DNA of 64,000 bases, taken from contig NZ_CP037864.1 in assembly GCF_004353845.1 (NCBI RefSeq), positions 3,720,001-3,784,000 of the forward strand, read 5' to 3'. The notes below the pieces were generated by a model. The model did no database searches. It saw only the letters and a list, made by a program, of their open reading frames with translations, and was not told the DNA's origin. Positions 7,265-15,066 of this stretch are shown in pieces (positions within the stretch are counted from its first letter, which is position 1; each line of letters begins with the position of its first letter). The stretch is from Citrobacter arsenatis. Its GTDB lineage: Bacteria; Pseudomonadota; Gammaproteobacteria; Enterobacterales; Enterobacteriaceae. Made by a program: the position numbers and the translations under genes.

Positions 7265-8164
7265 TTACAGGTTCAGCAAACGATCCAGCGATGGGGCAAA
7301 GTAATAGCCGCCGGTCACCGGTTTAGTGAAGCGCAGCATCGCATCGCGCTTACCGTCGGTATCGCCAAACATGCTTAGCAATTGCTGCTCAATGTTGTGT
7401 AAACGGGCGCAGTAGGCACAGAAATAGAGGCCATGTGTGCCGCTGGCGGTGCCGTATGGCAGACTCTGGCGCACAATTTTCAGCCCTTTACCGTCTTCTT
7501 TGAGATCGACGCGGCTCAGGTGAGAGGTAACCGGACGATCATCGCCGTCGATCTCTTCATTAGCTTCTTTGGTGCGACCAATCATCATTTCCTGGTCATG
7601 AATGCTCATGCGGTTAAGCTGCTTCAGGTTATGTTCCCAACGCTGCACAAACACATAGCTGCCGCCAGCATCCACGCCGTCTTTAATAACCGCGACTTCA
7701 CGGCGCGTTTCTTCACCCGCCGGGTTTTCCGTACCGTCAACAAAGCCGCTGAGATCGCGCTCTTCAACCCAACGGAAACCATGGATCTCTTCTTTGACTT
7801 CAATACAGTCGCCAAATGCTTCCATTGCCGCCTGGGCGACGGAGAAATTCACGTCATGACGCAAAGAAAGAATATGGATCAGCACGTCATATTGGGTTGC
7901 TGGTGCCAGACCTTTACCGTAAGGGATAAAGTCTTTTAACTCTTCAGCACCAACGCCGCCGCTCAATGCACGCCAGGTATTGTTGCCAAAAGCGACAACC
8001 GCGCCCAGATGCGCATCCGGGAACTTAGCTTCAAAGGTCGCCAGCTTATCGGCGAAAGTTTTGCTGGCCGCTCGCAGGGCCTCAACGTCGCCTTTAACAT
8101 TGGCTTCAATCCAAATCGCCGCACGGCAATGTTCTGGCAAAATGCCACTCTGAACCTGAGACAT
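7265..8164 (-). CDS. yfeX: DyP-type heme peroxidase YfeX
   Basis: Cytoplasmic dye-decolorising-type peroxidase of 299 residues, as in E. coli. The DyP signature GFVDGTENP is at 140-148 with the catalytic Asp143; the proximal heme ligand His215 and distal Arg232 are in the expected places. In E. coli it oxidises porphyrinogens and has been discussed as a deferrochelatase-like activity, which is disputed. Start: ATG at 8164 (MSQVQSGILPEH) follows GGAGGAACA; a longer frame from 8203 has no support. It is the first conserved backbone gene after the accessory island, followed upstream by yfeY in the same orientation. Confidence 0.94.
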   Translation of the reverse strand: MSQVQSGILPEHCRAAIWIEANVKGDVEALRAASKTFADKLATFEAKFPDAHLGAVVAFGNNTWRALSGGVGAEELKDFIPYGKGLAPATQYDVLIHILSLRHDVNFSVAQAAMEAFGDCIEVKEEIHGFRWVEERDLSGFVDGTENPAGEETRREVAVIKDGVDAGGSYVFVQRWEHNLKQLNRMSIHDQEMMIGRTKEANEEIDGDDRPVTSHLSRVDLKEDGKGLKIVRQSLPYGTASGTHGLYFCAYCARLHNIEQQLLSMFGDTDGKRDAMLRFTKPVTGGYYFAPSLDRLLNL

Positions 8165-8257
8165 TGTTCCTCCTGAAAAAAAGATGCCACGACATCGTGG
8201 CATTGATGGGCGCTATTCTACCTGTTTTTTTAACAAGCCGATTTGTTCAGACGCAAA

Positions 8258-8833
8258 TTAACGCCGCCAGATAATTTTGCTTACTTTCCATGCTTTCAGC
8301 GTGTCGTCAGACGGCATTATGTCTTCAGGACCGCTCCACTCGCCGGAAAAAATATAGCTAATGTGTTGACTTCCTTCAGCTTTACACTCAACGCCCGCGC
8401 TGTCATCGCCGGTTGCTTTTTGGCAATTACCGAAAGCTTTAGTGTAAAGGTCGCTAAACGGTGTACCGATTTCGACACCCGCGGAAGACGAAATGTCGCT
8501 GTCCAATACATCAATTCTGCTGATGGTTCCCTGGCTGCCATTGATGACCATCGCCAGCTTGTCATCTTTCATCGCCTCATAGAAACGCACCACATTACCG
8601 TTATCGGTCTTCATCCCGCTACGCAGACGGTAATCACCGTCCAGCGCATCAGCAATGGCTTTTTCATCCAGCGGCGTAGCCCCCGTTAACGCGCCGACGC
8701 CCTGCTCACTGACCTGCGTTGAAGAACCAAACCAGTTCCACGGATTGGCGGCAGACCAGTTCACCGACGACAACGTTGAACACCCGGTCAATAGCAGCGG
8801 CATCGCGCATAAAGTCAAACGCAGTGATTTCAT
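8258..8833 (-). CDS. yfeY: Outer-membrane-type lipoprotein YfeY (DUF1131)
   Basis: 191-residue predicted lipoprotein of unknown function. The N terminus MKSLRLTLCAMPLLLTGCST is a lipobox signal peptide with cleavage before the cysteine; Ser-Thr after the Cys suggests outer-membrane sorting. The mature part ends KVSKIIWRR as in E. coli. ATG 8833 is preceded by GGAAGGAAG and gives the E. coli length; the open frame continues upstream without supporting signals. In E. coli the gene belongs to the RpoE envelope-stress regulon; no promoter was delimited here. Confidence 0.9.
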   Translation of the reverse strand: MKSLRLTLCAMPLLLTGCSTLSSVNWSAANPWNWFGSSTQVSEQGVGALTGATPLDEKAIADALDGDYRLRSGMKTDNGNVVRFYEAMKDDKLAMVINGSQGTISRIDVLDSDISSSAGVEIGTPFSDLYTKAFGNCQKATGDDSAGVECKAEGSQHISYIFSGEWSGPEDIMPSDDTLKAWKVSKIIWRR

Positions 8834-8892
8834 TTCACTTCCTTCCTTATTTATCAACGTTGCTTGGAGTCCGCTTTCGCCAAAAAGTGCCG

Positions 8893-9342
8893 TTATTCTT
8901 TCTCTAAGGAAAAACAGGCGCGCAAGCGTTGATTGGTTAATAGCCAGATCAGCGCGACGATATCCGCCACCAGCAGCGCTAGCCCAACGCCGTTGAGCGG
9001 ATCGCCTGCCAGCCACATCGCTGGCTGCCAGCACAGCAGCACCAGTTGAGCGAGGATCAGCAATCCGCGCAGCCAGCGCCATATCATCGGAAACGCAAAG
9101 CGTCGCCCGCTGAGTAAAAACGCCAGCACCGCGGGAACGCCGGGAAGTAACCCTAGCCAGAACGCGTCATGATCGGGATAAAACAGATTCAGCAACGTAT
9201 TGCCCTGCTCACGGGAAGAACCGGCAATGACAAACAGAACCCAGGTGCGCGCCTGCAGCAGCAGTACGCACCAGAAGAGAAAAGGCAGGCGCAGACGCCC
9301 ATGGCCGTCATAGTCGGCCGGATGAAACTCAGTACTCTTCAT
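8893..9342 (-). CDS. yfeZ: Inner membrane protein YfeZ
   Basis: 149-residue integral membrane protein with about four hydrophobic segments (LPFLFWCVLLLQARTWVLFV; FWLGLLPGVPAVLAFLL; GLLILAQLVLLCW; GVGLALLVADIVALIWLL). It has the DUF2919 layout with a short soluble start KSTEFHPADYDGHGRLRLP. Function is unknown. The ATG lies inside the 3' end of ypeA (14-bp overlap), indicating translational coupling with ypeA. Confidence 0.88.
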   Translation of the reverse strand: MKSTEFHPADYDGHGRLRLPFLFWCVLLLQARTWVLFVIAGSSREQGNTLLNLFYPDHDAFWLGLLPGVPAVLAFLLSGRRFAFPMIWRWLRGLLILAQLVLLCWQPAMWLAGDPLNGVGLALLVADIVALIWLLTNQRLRACFSLEKE

Positions 9343-9754
9343 CTTCGATCAAGCGCTTGCCCAGATTGAGTACATCCGCATGTTCATAGCCCAGACGCTC
9401 ATACATGCCCTGTACGACGTCGTTATCGTCACGCACCATGATTTGAATCTTTGGACAACCGCGGGCAATGAGTTTTTTCTCCAGCCGGTTCAGCAGCGCA
9501 TTGGCGATGCCGCGACCACGAAACTCAGGATGCACGCCCAGGTAATAGGCCGAGCCGCGATGACCGTCGTATCCGCCCATCACCGTGCCGACCACCTCAC
9601 CGTTCACTTCAGCAACCAGGAATAAACTGACGTCATGATTGACTTTACGTTCGATGTCCATTTCAGGGTCGTTCCATGGACGCAGCAAATCACAGCGCTC
9701 CCAGAGGGTAATCACCTCTTCGAAATCTTCCTGGCGAAAAACGCGTATTTCCAT
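9329..9754 (-). CDS. ypeA: GNAT-family acetyltransferase YpeA
   Basis: 141-residue GCN5-related N-acetyltransferase, the same length as E. coli YpeA. The acetyl-CoA pocket motif RGRGIANALL (V-x-P-x-F-R-G-R-G-I-A) is at about residues 80-92, and the C-terminal YERLGYEHAD strand is typical. The acetylated substrate is not known. It is the first gene of the minus-strand group ypeA-yfeZ-(yfeY-yfeX) and is divergent from amiA. Confidence 0.92.
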   Translation of the reverse strand: MEIRVFRQEDFEEVITLWERCDLLRPWNDPEMDIERKVNHDVSLFLVAEVNGEVVGTVMGGYDGHRGSAYYLGVHPEFRGRGIANALLNRLEKKLIARGCPKIQIMVRDDNDVVQGMYERLGYEHADVLNLGKRLIEDEEY

Positions 9755-9966
9755 GGTATTGGTTACCTTTTCAGGACGTTAAAAAGCGATTATGGCGCGA
9801 ACGGCTGATTTAGCCAATATCTGACGCGAAGCGGCGGAAAAAATGGCATAATACGGAATTGTCACGTATTGAAATGAAAAGTAAAACAATTCTTATCCCG
9901 ATCCGTCGCAACGGACAACGCGATACGATATAACGTTTAGAACCTTTTTTTTACAACTCAGGCCGT

Positions 9967-10836
9967 ATGAGCACTTTTAAACCACTAAAAACACTCACAT
10001 CGCGCCGCCAGGTGTTGAAAGCCGGGCTGGCCGCCCTGACGCTGTCAGGCATGTCGCAAGCCATCGCCAAAGAAGAAGCGCTAAAGACCAGCAATGGCCA
10101 CAGCAAACCGAAAGCGAAAAAATCCGGCGCTAAGCGCGTTGTTGTTCTTGATCCGGGTCACGGAGGGATTGATACCGGCGCAATTGGTCGCAATGGGTCG
10201 AAGGAAAAGCATGTGGTGCTGGCGATTGCCAAAAACGTGCGCTCGATCCTACGCAACCAGGGAATCGATGCACGCCTGACTCGCTCTGGCGATACGTTTA
10301 TTCCGCTATACGATCGCGTCGAGATCGCCCATAAACATGGCGCCGATCTGTTTATGTCGATCCACGCCGACGGTTTTACTAATCCGAGCGCTGCGGGTGC
10401 GTCGGTCTTTGCGCTATCCAATCGCGGCGCCAGTAGCGCCATGGCGAAGTATTTGTCCGATCGTGAAAACCGCGCCGATGAGGTGGCCGGGAAGAAGACC
10501 ACCGATAAAGACCATTTGCTGCAGCAGGTGCTGTTCGATCTGGTGCAAACCGACACCATTAAAAACAGCCTGACGTTAGGGTCGCATATTCTTAAGAAGA
10601 TCAAGCCGGTACACCGTCTGCACAGTCGCAGCACGGAACAGGCCGCCTTCGTGGTGCTAAAATCACCGTCAATTCCGTCGGTACTGGTCGAAACGTCGTT
10701 CATTACCAACCCGGAAGAAGAACGTCTGCTGGGCACAGCGGCATTTCGCCAGAAAATCGCCACCGCGATTGCCAATGGCATCATCAGTTATTTCCACTGG
10801 TTTGATAACCAGAAAGCACACTCGAAGAAACGTTAA
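9967..10836 (+). CDS. amiA: N-acetylmuramoyl-L-alanine amidase AmiA (Tat-exported)
   Basis: Periplasmic zinc amidase of 289 residues that cleaves the amide bond between MurNAc and the stem peptide during daughter-cell separation, activated by EnvC. The N terminus carries a twin-arginine signal (SRRQVLKAGLAAL). The catalytic Amidase_3 domain shows DPGHGG with zinc ligand His65, Glu80, SIHAD and a late glutamate in VETSFITNPEEE. Only two bases separate its stop from hemF, so the two are co-transcribed as in E. coli. Confidence 0.95.
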   Translation: MSTFKPLKTLTSRRQVLKAGLAALTLSGMSQAIAKEEALKTSNGHSKPKAKKSGAKRVVVLDPGHGGIDTGAIGRNGSKEKHVVLAIAKNVRSILRNQGIDARLTRSGDTFIPLYDRVEIAHKHGADLFMSIHADGFTNPSAAGASVFALSNRGASSAMAKYLSDRENRADEVAGKKTTDKDHLLQQVLFDLVQTDTIKNSLTLGSHILKKIKPVHRLHSRSTEQAAFVVLKSPSIPSVLVETSFITNPEEERLLGTAAFRQKIATAIANGIISYFHWFDNQKAHSKKR

Positions 10837-10838
10837 CT

Positions 10839-11738
10839 ATGAAGCCCGATACACAGCGCGTAAAACAGTTCCTGCTAAACCTGCAGGATAATATTTGCCA
10901 GCAGTTATCCGCCGTAGACGGCACCGAGTTTGTTGAAGATAACTGGCAGCGCGAAGCGGGCGGCGGTGGTCGCAGCCGGGTGCTGCGTAACGGCGGTATT
11001 TTTGAGCAAGCGGGCGTTAATTTTTCCCACGTCCACGGCGACGCGATGCCGGCCTCGGCTACCGCGCATCGCCCGGAACTTGCCGGGCGCAGCTTTGAGG
11101 CGATGGGCGTCTCGCTGGTGGTGCATCCGCAGAATCCCTACATTCCCACCAGCCATGCCAACGTGCGGTTTTTTATCGCGGAAAAACCGGGGGCCGATCC
11201 GGTCTGGTGGTTTGGCGGTGGCTTTGACTTAACGCCCTACTACGGCTTTGATGAGGACGCGGTTCACTGGCACCGCACAGCGCGGGATCTGTGTCAGCCG
11301 TTCGGCAATGACGTTTATCCCCGTTACAAAAAGTGGTGCGATGACTACTTCTTCCTTAAACACCGCAACGAGCAGCGCGGCATTGGCGGGCTGTTTTTCG
11401 ACGATCTGAATACGCCGGATTTCGACCACTGCTTCGCCTTTATGCAGGCGGTGGGGCAAGGTTACACCGAGGCCTATCTGCCCATCGTCGAACGCCGCAA
11501 AGCGATGAACTGGGGCGAGCGCGAGCGCGATTTCCAGCTTTATCGTCGTGGGCGCTATGTGGAATTTAATCTGGTGTGGGATCGCGGCACGTTGTTCGGT
11601 TTACAGACCGGTGGACGCACGGAATCAATTCTGATGTCGATGCCGCCGCTGGTGCGCTGGGAGTACGACTGGCAGCCGGAAGCAAATAGCCCGGAAGCCG
11701 CCCTTAGCGAGTTTATTCAGGTCCGCGACTGGGTGTAA
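10839..11738 (+). CDS. hemF: Oxygen-dependent coproporphyrinogen-III oxidase HemF
   Basis: 299-residue cytosolic enzyme of heme synthesis, converting coproporphyrinogen III to protoporphyrinogen IX with O2. Family signatures seen: GGGGRSRVL, NPYIPTSHANVRFF, WWFGGGFDLTPYYGF, KHRNEQRGIGGLFFDD and RRGRYVEFNLVWDRGT. Length equals E. coli HemF. Translationally linked to amiA. A REP pair follows the stop codon directly and separates it from the convergent eutR. Confidence 0.96.
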   Translation: MKPDTQRVKQFLLNLQDNICQQLSAVDGTEFVEDNWQREAGGGGRSRVLRNGGIFEQAGVNFSHVHGDAMPASATAHRPELAGRSFEAMGVSLVVHPQNPYIPTSHANVRFFIAEKPGADPVWWFGGGFDLTPYYGFDEDAVHWHRTARDLCQPFGNDVYPRYKKWCDDYFFLKHRNEQRGIGGLFFDDLNTPDFDHCFAFMQAVGQGYTEAYLPIVERRKAMNWGERERDFQLYRRGRYVEFNLVWDRGTLFGLQTGGRTESILMSMPPLVRWEYDWQPEANSPEAALSEFIQVRDWV

Positions 11739-11829
11739 TTGCCTGATAGCGCTACGCTTATCAGGCCTACAACCACAACGGCACCGCCCCGTAGGCCGGA
11801 TAAGACGCAAAGCGTCGCATCCGGCACAA
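11739..11829. repeat. REP/BIME pair between hemF and eutR
   Basis: Two inverted REP-type units, GCCTGATAGCGC...CTTATCAGGC and GTAGGCCGGATAAGACGC...GCATCCGGC, in the convergent gap between hemF and eutR. Such units usually stabilise 3' ends or bind gyrase or IHF. Confidence 0.85.
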
Positions 11830-11837
11830 TAATGCCA

Positions 11838-12890
11838 TCACGCCCACTGGCGCATACGCTGATGCAGCGTCAACGACGGTTTCTCCGCAAACAGCTGCTG
11901 GTAGTCGGTGGCAAACTGCCCTAAATGCCAGAATCCCCATTGCATAGCGGCGTCTTTCACCGTCGCGCTTTGCGACCACGGGCTTATCAGCTCGCGACGC
12001 ACGGCGTTCAGGCGAATACGTTTTAACCAGGCATTCGGACCAATTCCGAGGATTGCGTGAAAGGCGTTTTGCAACGTCCGACGGCTGACGTGCAGTTGGT
12101 TACACAAATCGAGCACGGTCAGCGGCTCTGACATGTTTTCCAACACATATTCGCGCGCACGCGACAGCAGGCGACGATAGCTCTGATGACTGATGCTCTC
12201 AGCGGTGATGATCGGCTGCGCTTCTTCCAGCATGGTGCCCATCGCCAGCAGCAGGTTATCGCCCAACACCTTGCGTACCGCAGGTTGACGCAGGTTTTCC
12301 GGATTCTCGCTAAACGTCGCCAGCGCCTGCTGCACAAACCCCCATAGCGCGGCTTTGTGTTGTTCTTTAACTTCCAGCGCCGACTGGTTGCGCAGCATAT
12401 GCAGTACCCTTTCAGGGTTATGCAGGAAGTTGGCCTGACGAGCAATCGCCTCTTCCGAAATAACGACACCCAGAATGGTGTAATCGTCTGGCGTACTCAG
12501 TTCAAACTCCGTCCCGCCAGGTCGGGTGGCAATTTCAGCGTTACCCAGACACTGGGTGCCAATAAATCCCTGTTCGCCACGCGTGGCCGGAATACCAAAC
12601 CAGAATGAGTTCGGCCAGACAAGACACGACTGACGCAGCGCCAGTCCGGTGTATTCACGGAAAACCTGAATATCGTCGAGCAGGATTTCCGTGAACTCGC
12701 CATGAAATTTTCCCGGATGTAGCTGGTCGTAAATCTGCTGCCAGGCGGTAATCGTCAGCGCATGCTCATACACATCCGTTGTTCGCCGCTGGTGAACGTT
12801 GTCCACCTCCACTTTCGGCGTAAGTTTAACGTCTTCGGGTAATGCTTCATGATAAAGATGGTGCAGGTTTGCAGTACGGTTCTTTTTCAT
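11838..12890 (-). CDS. eutR: AraC-family activator of the ethanolamine operon EutR
   Basis: 350-residue transcription activator that, in Salmonella and E. coli, turns on the eut operon when both ethanolamine and adenosylcobalamin are present. The last about 100 residues form the AraC double helix-turn-helix (TVLDLCNQLHVSRRTLQNAF ... GIGPNAWLKRIRLNAVRREL ... KDAAMQWGFWHLGQFATDYQ). It is the last gene of the minus-strand cluster, 48 bp after eutK, so operon transcription reinforces its own level. Length equals E. coli EutR. Confidence 0.95.
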   Translation of the reverse strand: MKKNRTANLHHLYHEALPEDVKLTPKVEVDNVHQRRTTDVYEHALTITAWQQIYDQLHPGKFHGEFTEILLDDIQVFREYTGLALRQSCLVWPNSFWFGIPATRGEQGFIGTQCLGNAEIATRPGGTEFELSTPDDYTILGVVISEEAIARQANFLHNPERVLHMLRNQSALEVKEQHKAALWGFVQQALATFSENPENLRQPAVRKVLGDNLLLAMGTMLEEAQPIITAESISHQSYRRLLSRAREYVLENMSEPLTVLDLCNQLHVSRRTLQNAFHAILGIGPNAWLKRIRLNAVRRELISPWSQSATVKDAAMQWGFWHLGQFATDYQQLFAEKPSLTLHQRMRQWA

Positions 12891-12900
12891 GATCTTTTAA

Positions 12901-12927
12901 GCCGGAAGCTTCAACGAAGCCCCCGGC
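12901..12927 (-). other. Strong RNA hairpin between eutK and eutR
   Basis: On the minus-strand transcript GCCGG-GG-CUUC... pairs with GAAG-CU-UCCGGC around a three-base loop, the two GG/UU positions forming G-U wobbles. On the plus strand the same positions would be A-C mismatches, so it favours the eut transcript. There is no T-tract; it may attenuate or process the mRNA ahead of eutR. Confidence 0.4.
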
Positions 12928-12938
12928 CCTCCGACAGG

Positions 12939-13469
12939 TTAATTTTTTAAGCGATAGCGACTACTGCGTTTACGCAACGCTCCGTCAGAAAAGAGCTGTT
13001 CCAGCGCCTTTCTGGCCTCATCAAGTGACCAGCCAAAGTGGGCAGCCACTTCCCCTGCCGTCATTCCTTGACGGACCGATGCCAACAGCGTCAGAAGTTG
13101 CTCAGAGGATTCAGACGTCAACGGGACGTCCTGCGTCTTCTCCGCTTTTACGTCTGTTTTCACTTCTGGCTTCTGTTCTGGTTTCTTCGGCTGGCGCTTA
13201 AAACCGCCGATCAGCCACTGGGTGTCATCGTCCGGCCGGCCTATTTCCTTACGGCTGATAACACGGCCTGTACGCGCTGCGGCGGCGCTGCCGGCATCAA
13301 GCGCTGCACGGCACGCCGCCAGATCGCCTTCCACCACCAGCGTCAGCCGGCCCGGGTCGAGCACTTCGTGGCTAAGCAGGCGTACGTTCGCGGCTTTCAG
13401 CATGGCATCCGCCGCATCCACGGCAGCCACCATGCCATCCACTTCCAGTAATCCCAGTGCATTGATCAT
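12939..13469 (-). CDS. eutK: Ethanolamine microcompartment shell protein EutK
   Basis: 176-residue minor shell protein: an N-terminal BMC domain (MINALGLLEVDGMVAAVDAADAM to about residue 90) joined by a linker to a C-terminal helix-turn-helix-like domain (EVAAHFGWSLDEARKALEQLF) that has been proposed to bind nucleic acid. E. coli EutK has about 166 residues; the extra ten lie in a Lys/Glu/Pro-rich linker (PKKPEQKPEVKTDVKAEKT). ATG 13469 was preferred to GTG 13472 because GAGAGG is correctly spaced. Located between eutL and eutR. Confidence 0.93.
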   Translation of the reverse strand: MINALGLLEVDGMVAAVDAADAMLKAANVRLLSHEVLDPGRLTLVVEGDLAACRAALDAGSAAAARTGRVISRKEIGRPDDDTQWLIGGFKRQPKKPEQKPEVKTDVKAEKTQDVPLTSESSEQLLTLLASVRQGMTAGEVAAHFGWSLDEARKALEQLFSDGALRKRSSRYRLKN

Positions 13470-13480
13470 CACAACCTCTC

Positions 13481-14140
13481 TTACGCGCGTTGAACTGGAT
13501 TACGAGCAATATCCAGAACGGCATCGGCAAAGGCGTTACATGCAGCTTTACAAGCGGCCTGGCTACCGGTCAAAAACGCAGCCGAGTAGTTAGTTTCTGA
13601 CGGCGGTGGGACGTAGGTCACCAGTTGTACATCGGCAGATTTCAGCGCGGCATCAATACCAAATGTCGCTTCCAGCGGCGGCGCTACCAGATACGCCATC
13701 GGATCGCCAAGCCGGCATCCTGCGGTCGCGGAAAGATACGAACCGGTACGCGAAACCACGTGCGCCAGGAAAGCGGTATCTTCTGCATCATTCGCCCACT
13801 GGAATGCCGCACCGCTTTCAATATTGGCCACCATCGCGTCCAGACCTGCGCGAACTTCAGCCGGGTTTGGTCCGCCGAGCATAATCAGCACTTCGCCCGA
13901 GGTTGGAGAGGGACTGTGCGCCGCACCGGCATACAGCGAGCGGCCATAAACCACTTCGACCATCGCCTGTTTTGTCGCTTCGTCTGCGGCAATATACGCC
14001 ACGTCATCGGAATCTGCTGTGATGAGTCCGAGGCTACGTATATGTGGCGGTAATTTAAGCTCGCGAGCAAAACCGTCATTAACCGAGGCAATCACGCGCA
14101 TCGCGGTGACTGAAGGTCTAATCAAATCTAATGCTGGCAT
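13481..14140 (-). CDS. eutL: Ethanolamine microcompartment shell protein EutL
   Basis: 219-residue tandem-BMC shell protein; trimers mimic hexamers and have a gated pore thought to pass large molecules such as cofactors, with ethanolamine reported to bind and keep it closed. The sequence is the standard length and begins MPALDLIRPSVTAMRVIASV. Lies 11 bp upstream of eutK and 9 bp downstream of eutC in one transcript. Confidence 0.95.
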   Translation of the reverse strand: MPALDLIRPSVTAMRVIASVNDGFARELKLPPHIRSLGLITADSDDVAYIAADEATKQAMVEVVYGRSLYAGAAHSPSPTSGEVLIMLGGPNPAEVRAGLDAMVANIESGAAFQWANDAEDTAFLAHVVSRTGSYLSATAGCRLGDPMAYLVAPPLEATFGIDAALKSADVQLVTYVPPPSETNYSAAFLTGSQAACKAACNAFADAVLDIARNPVQRA

Positions 14141-14149
14141 GATGCCTCC

Positions 14150-15046
14150 TTAACGGGTCATATTGATGCCGGACGCTTTTTGCTCCAGCATGCGCTTGGC
14201 CAAATCCACAATTACTGCCGCCGCTTCAACCGGAGGCGTACCGCCCTGGTGAATGTTCGAGATACAGGTACGGTCGGCCTCTACGGTCGTCGCCACACGC
14301 GGCGAATAGACGGCGTAGCAAGAAAGGCTTTCCGACTGGCCGAGGCCCGGACGTTCCCCAACCAGCAGGATCACCGCTTTCGCACCCAGCAGTTCGCCGA
14401 TCTGATCTTCAATTTTCACGCGACCATAGCGAACAAAGAACGGCGTCCCAACCTTCAATCCGGCCTGTTTTAAGCCCGACAACAGCGGCGGCAGGATCTC
14501 TTCGTAGTTGGCGGTAATAGCGTCAGTCGACAGGCCATCAGAGATAATCACCTGCACATCCGGATTCATTACACACTGTGATTTCAGCGCTTCAATGGCT
14601 TCCGCACTCAGACGACGCCCCAGATCCGGGCGCGTCAGATACAGGTTTTTGTCACTGATTTCTGAGCGCACTTCCAGCAACCCTTGGGCTTTTACCCACT
14701 CTTCCGGCACTTCTTTTAAGACCGTATCTTTCGAACGCGAGTGGTCGGCCAGGAAGCGCAGTAGCGCCTGGGTACGCGGACGTGGACCGGCACGGCCGGT
14801 ACATACACGCGCTGCGGTGCTACGGCGCAGCTCGGTCAACACCTCTGCGCGGTGCGGATTCTCAACGCCAATCCACGCTTTGGCTTCGGCTGAGCCTAAA
14901 TCCATCGCACAGCTTTCACCGGTCGGTGCGGCGCACTGCGTGGTGCTGTAATTCGCTTGTACTGACGGCGCTTGAGCCTGCGGCTGCGATTCCCCCATTG
15001 ACGCCATTACGCTGCGTACAATTTCTTCAATCTGTTTTTGATCCAT
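14150..15046 (-). CDS. eutC: Ethanolamine ammonia-lyase small subunit EutC
   Basis: 298-residue light chain of adenosylcobalamin-dependent ethanolamine ammonia-lyase, which with EutB binds B12 and converts ethanolamine to acetaldehyde and ammonia. The variable, Gln/Ala-rich N terminus (residues about 15-45) is the segment that directs the enzyme into the microcompartment; the conserved core contains RTGRAGPRPRTQ-like CTGRAGPRPRTQALLRFLAD and the C-terminal CISNIHQGGTPPVEAA. Twenty bases downstream of eutB. Confidence 0.96.
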   Translation of the reverse strand: MDQKQIEEIVRSVMASMGESQPQAQAPSVQANYSTTQCAAPTGESCAMDLGSAEAKAWIGVENPHRAEVLTELRRSTAARVCTGRAGPRPRTQALLRFLADHSRSKDTVLKEVPEEWVKAQGLLEVRSEISDKNLYLTRPDLGRRLSAEAIEALKSQCVMNPDVQVIISDGLSTDAITANYEEILPPLLSGLKQAGLKVGTPFFVRYGRVKIEDQIGELLGAKAVILLVGERPGLGQSESLSCYAVYSPRVATTVEADRTCISNIHQGGTPPVEAAAVIVDLAKRMLEQKASGINMTR

Positions 15047-15066
15047 CGTGTGTCATCCCCGCGTCA

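Noticed and set aside
9967..11738. Long antisense open frames inside amiA, hemF and other GC-rich genes
   Set aside because: Their products show no family features and have the codon bias of shadow frames; the sense genes account for the sequence.
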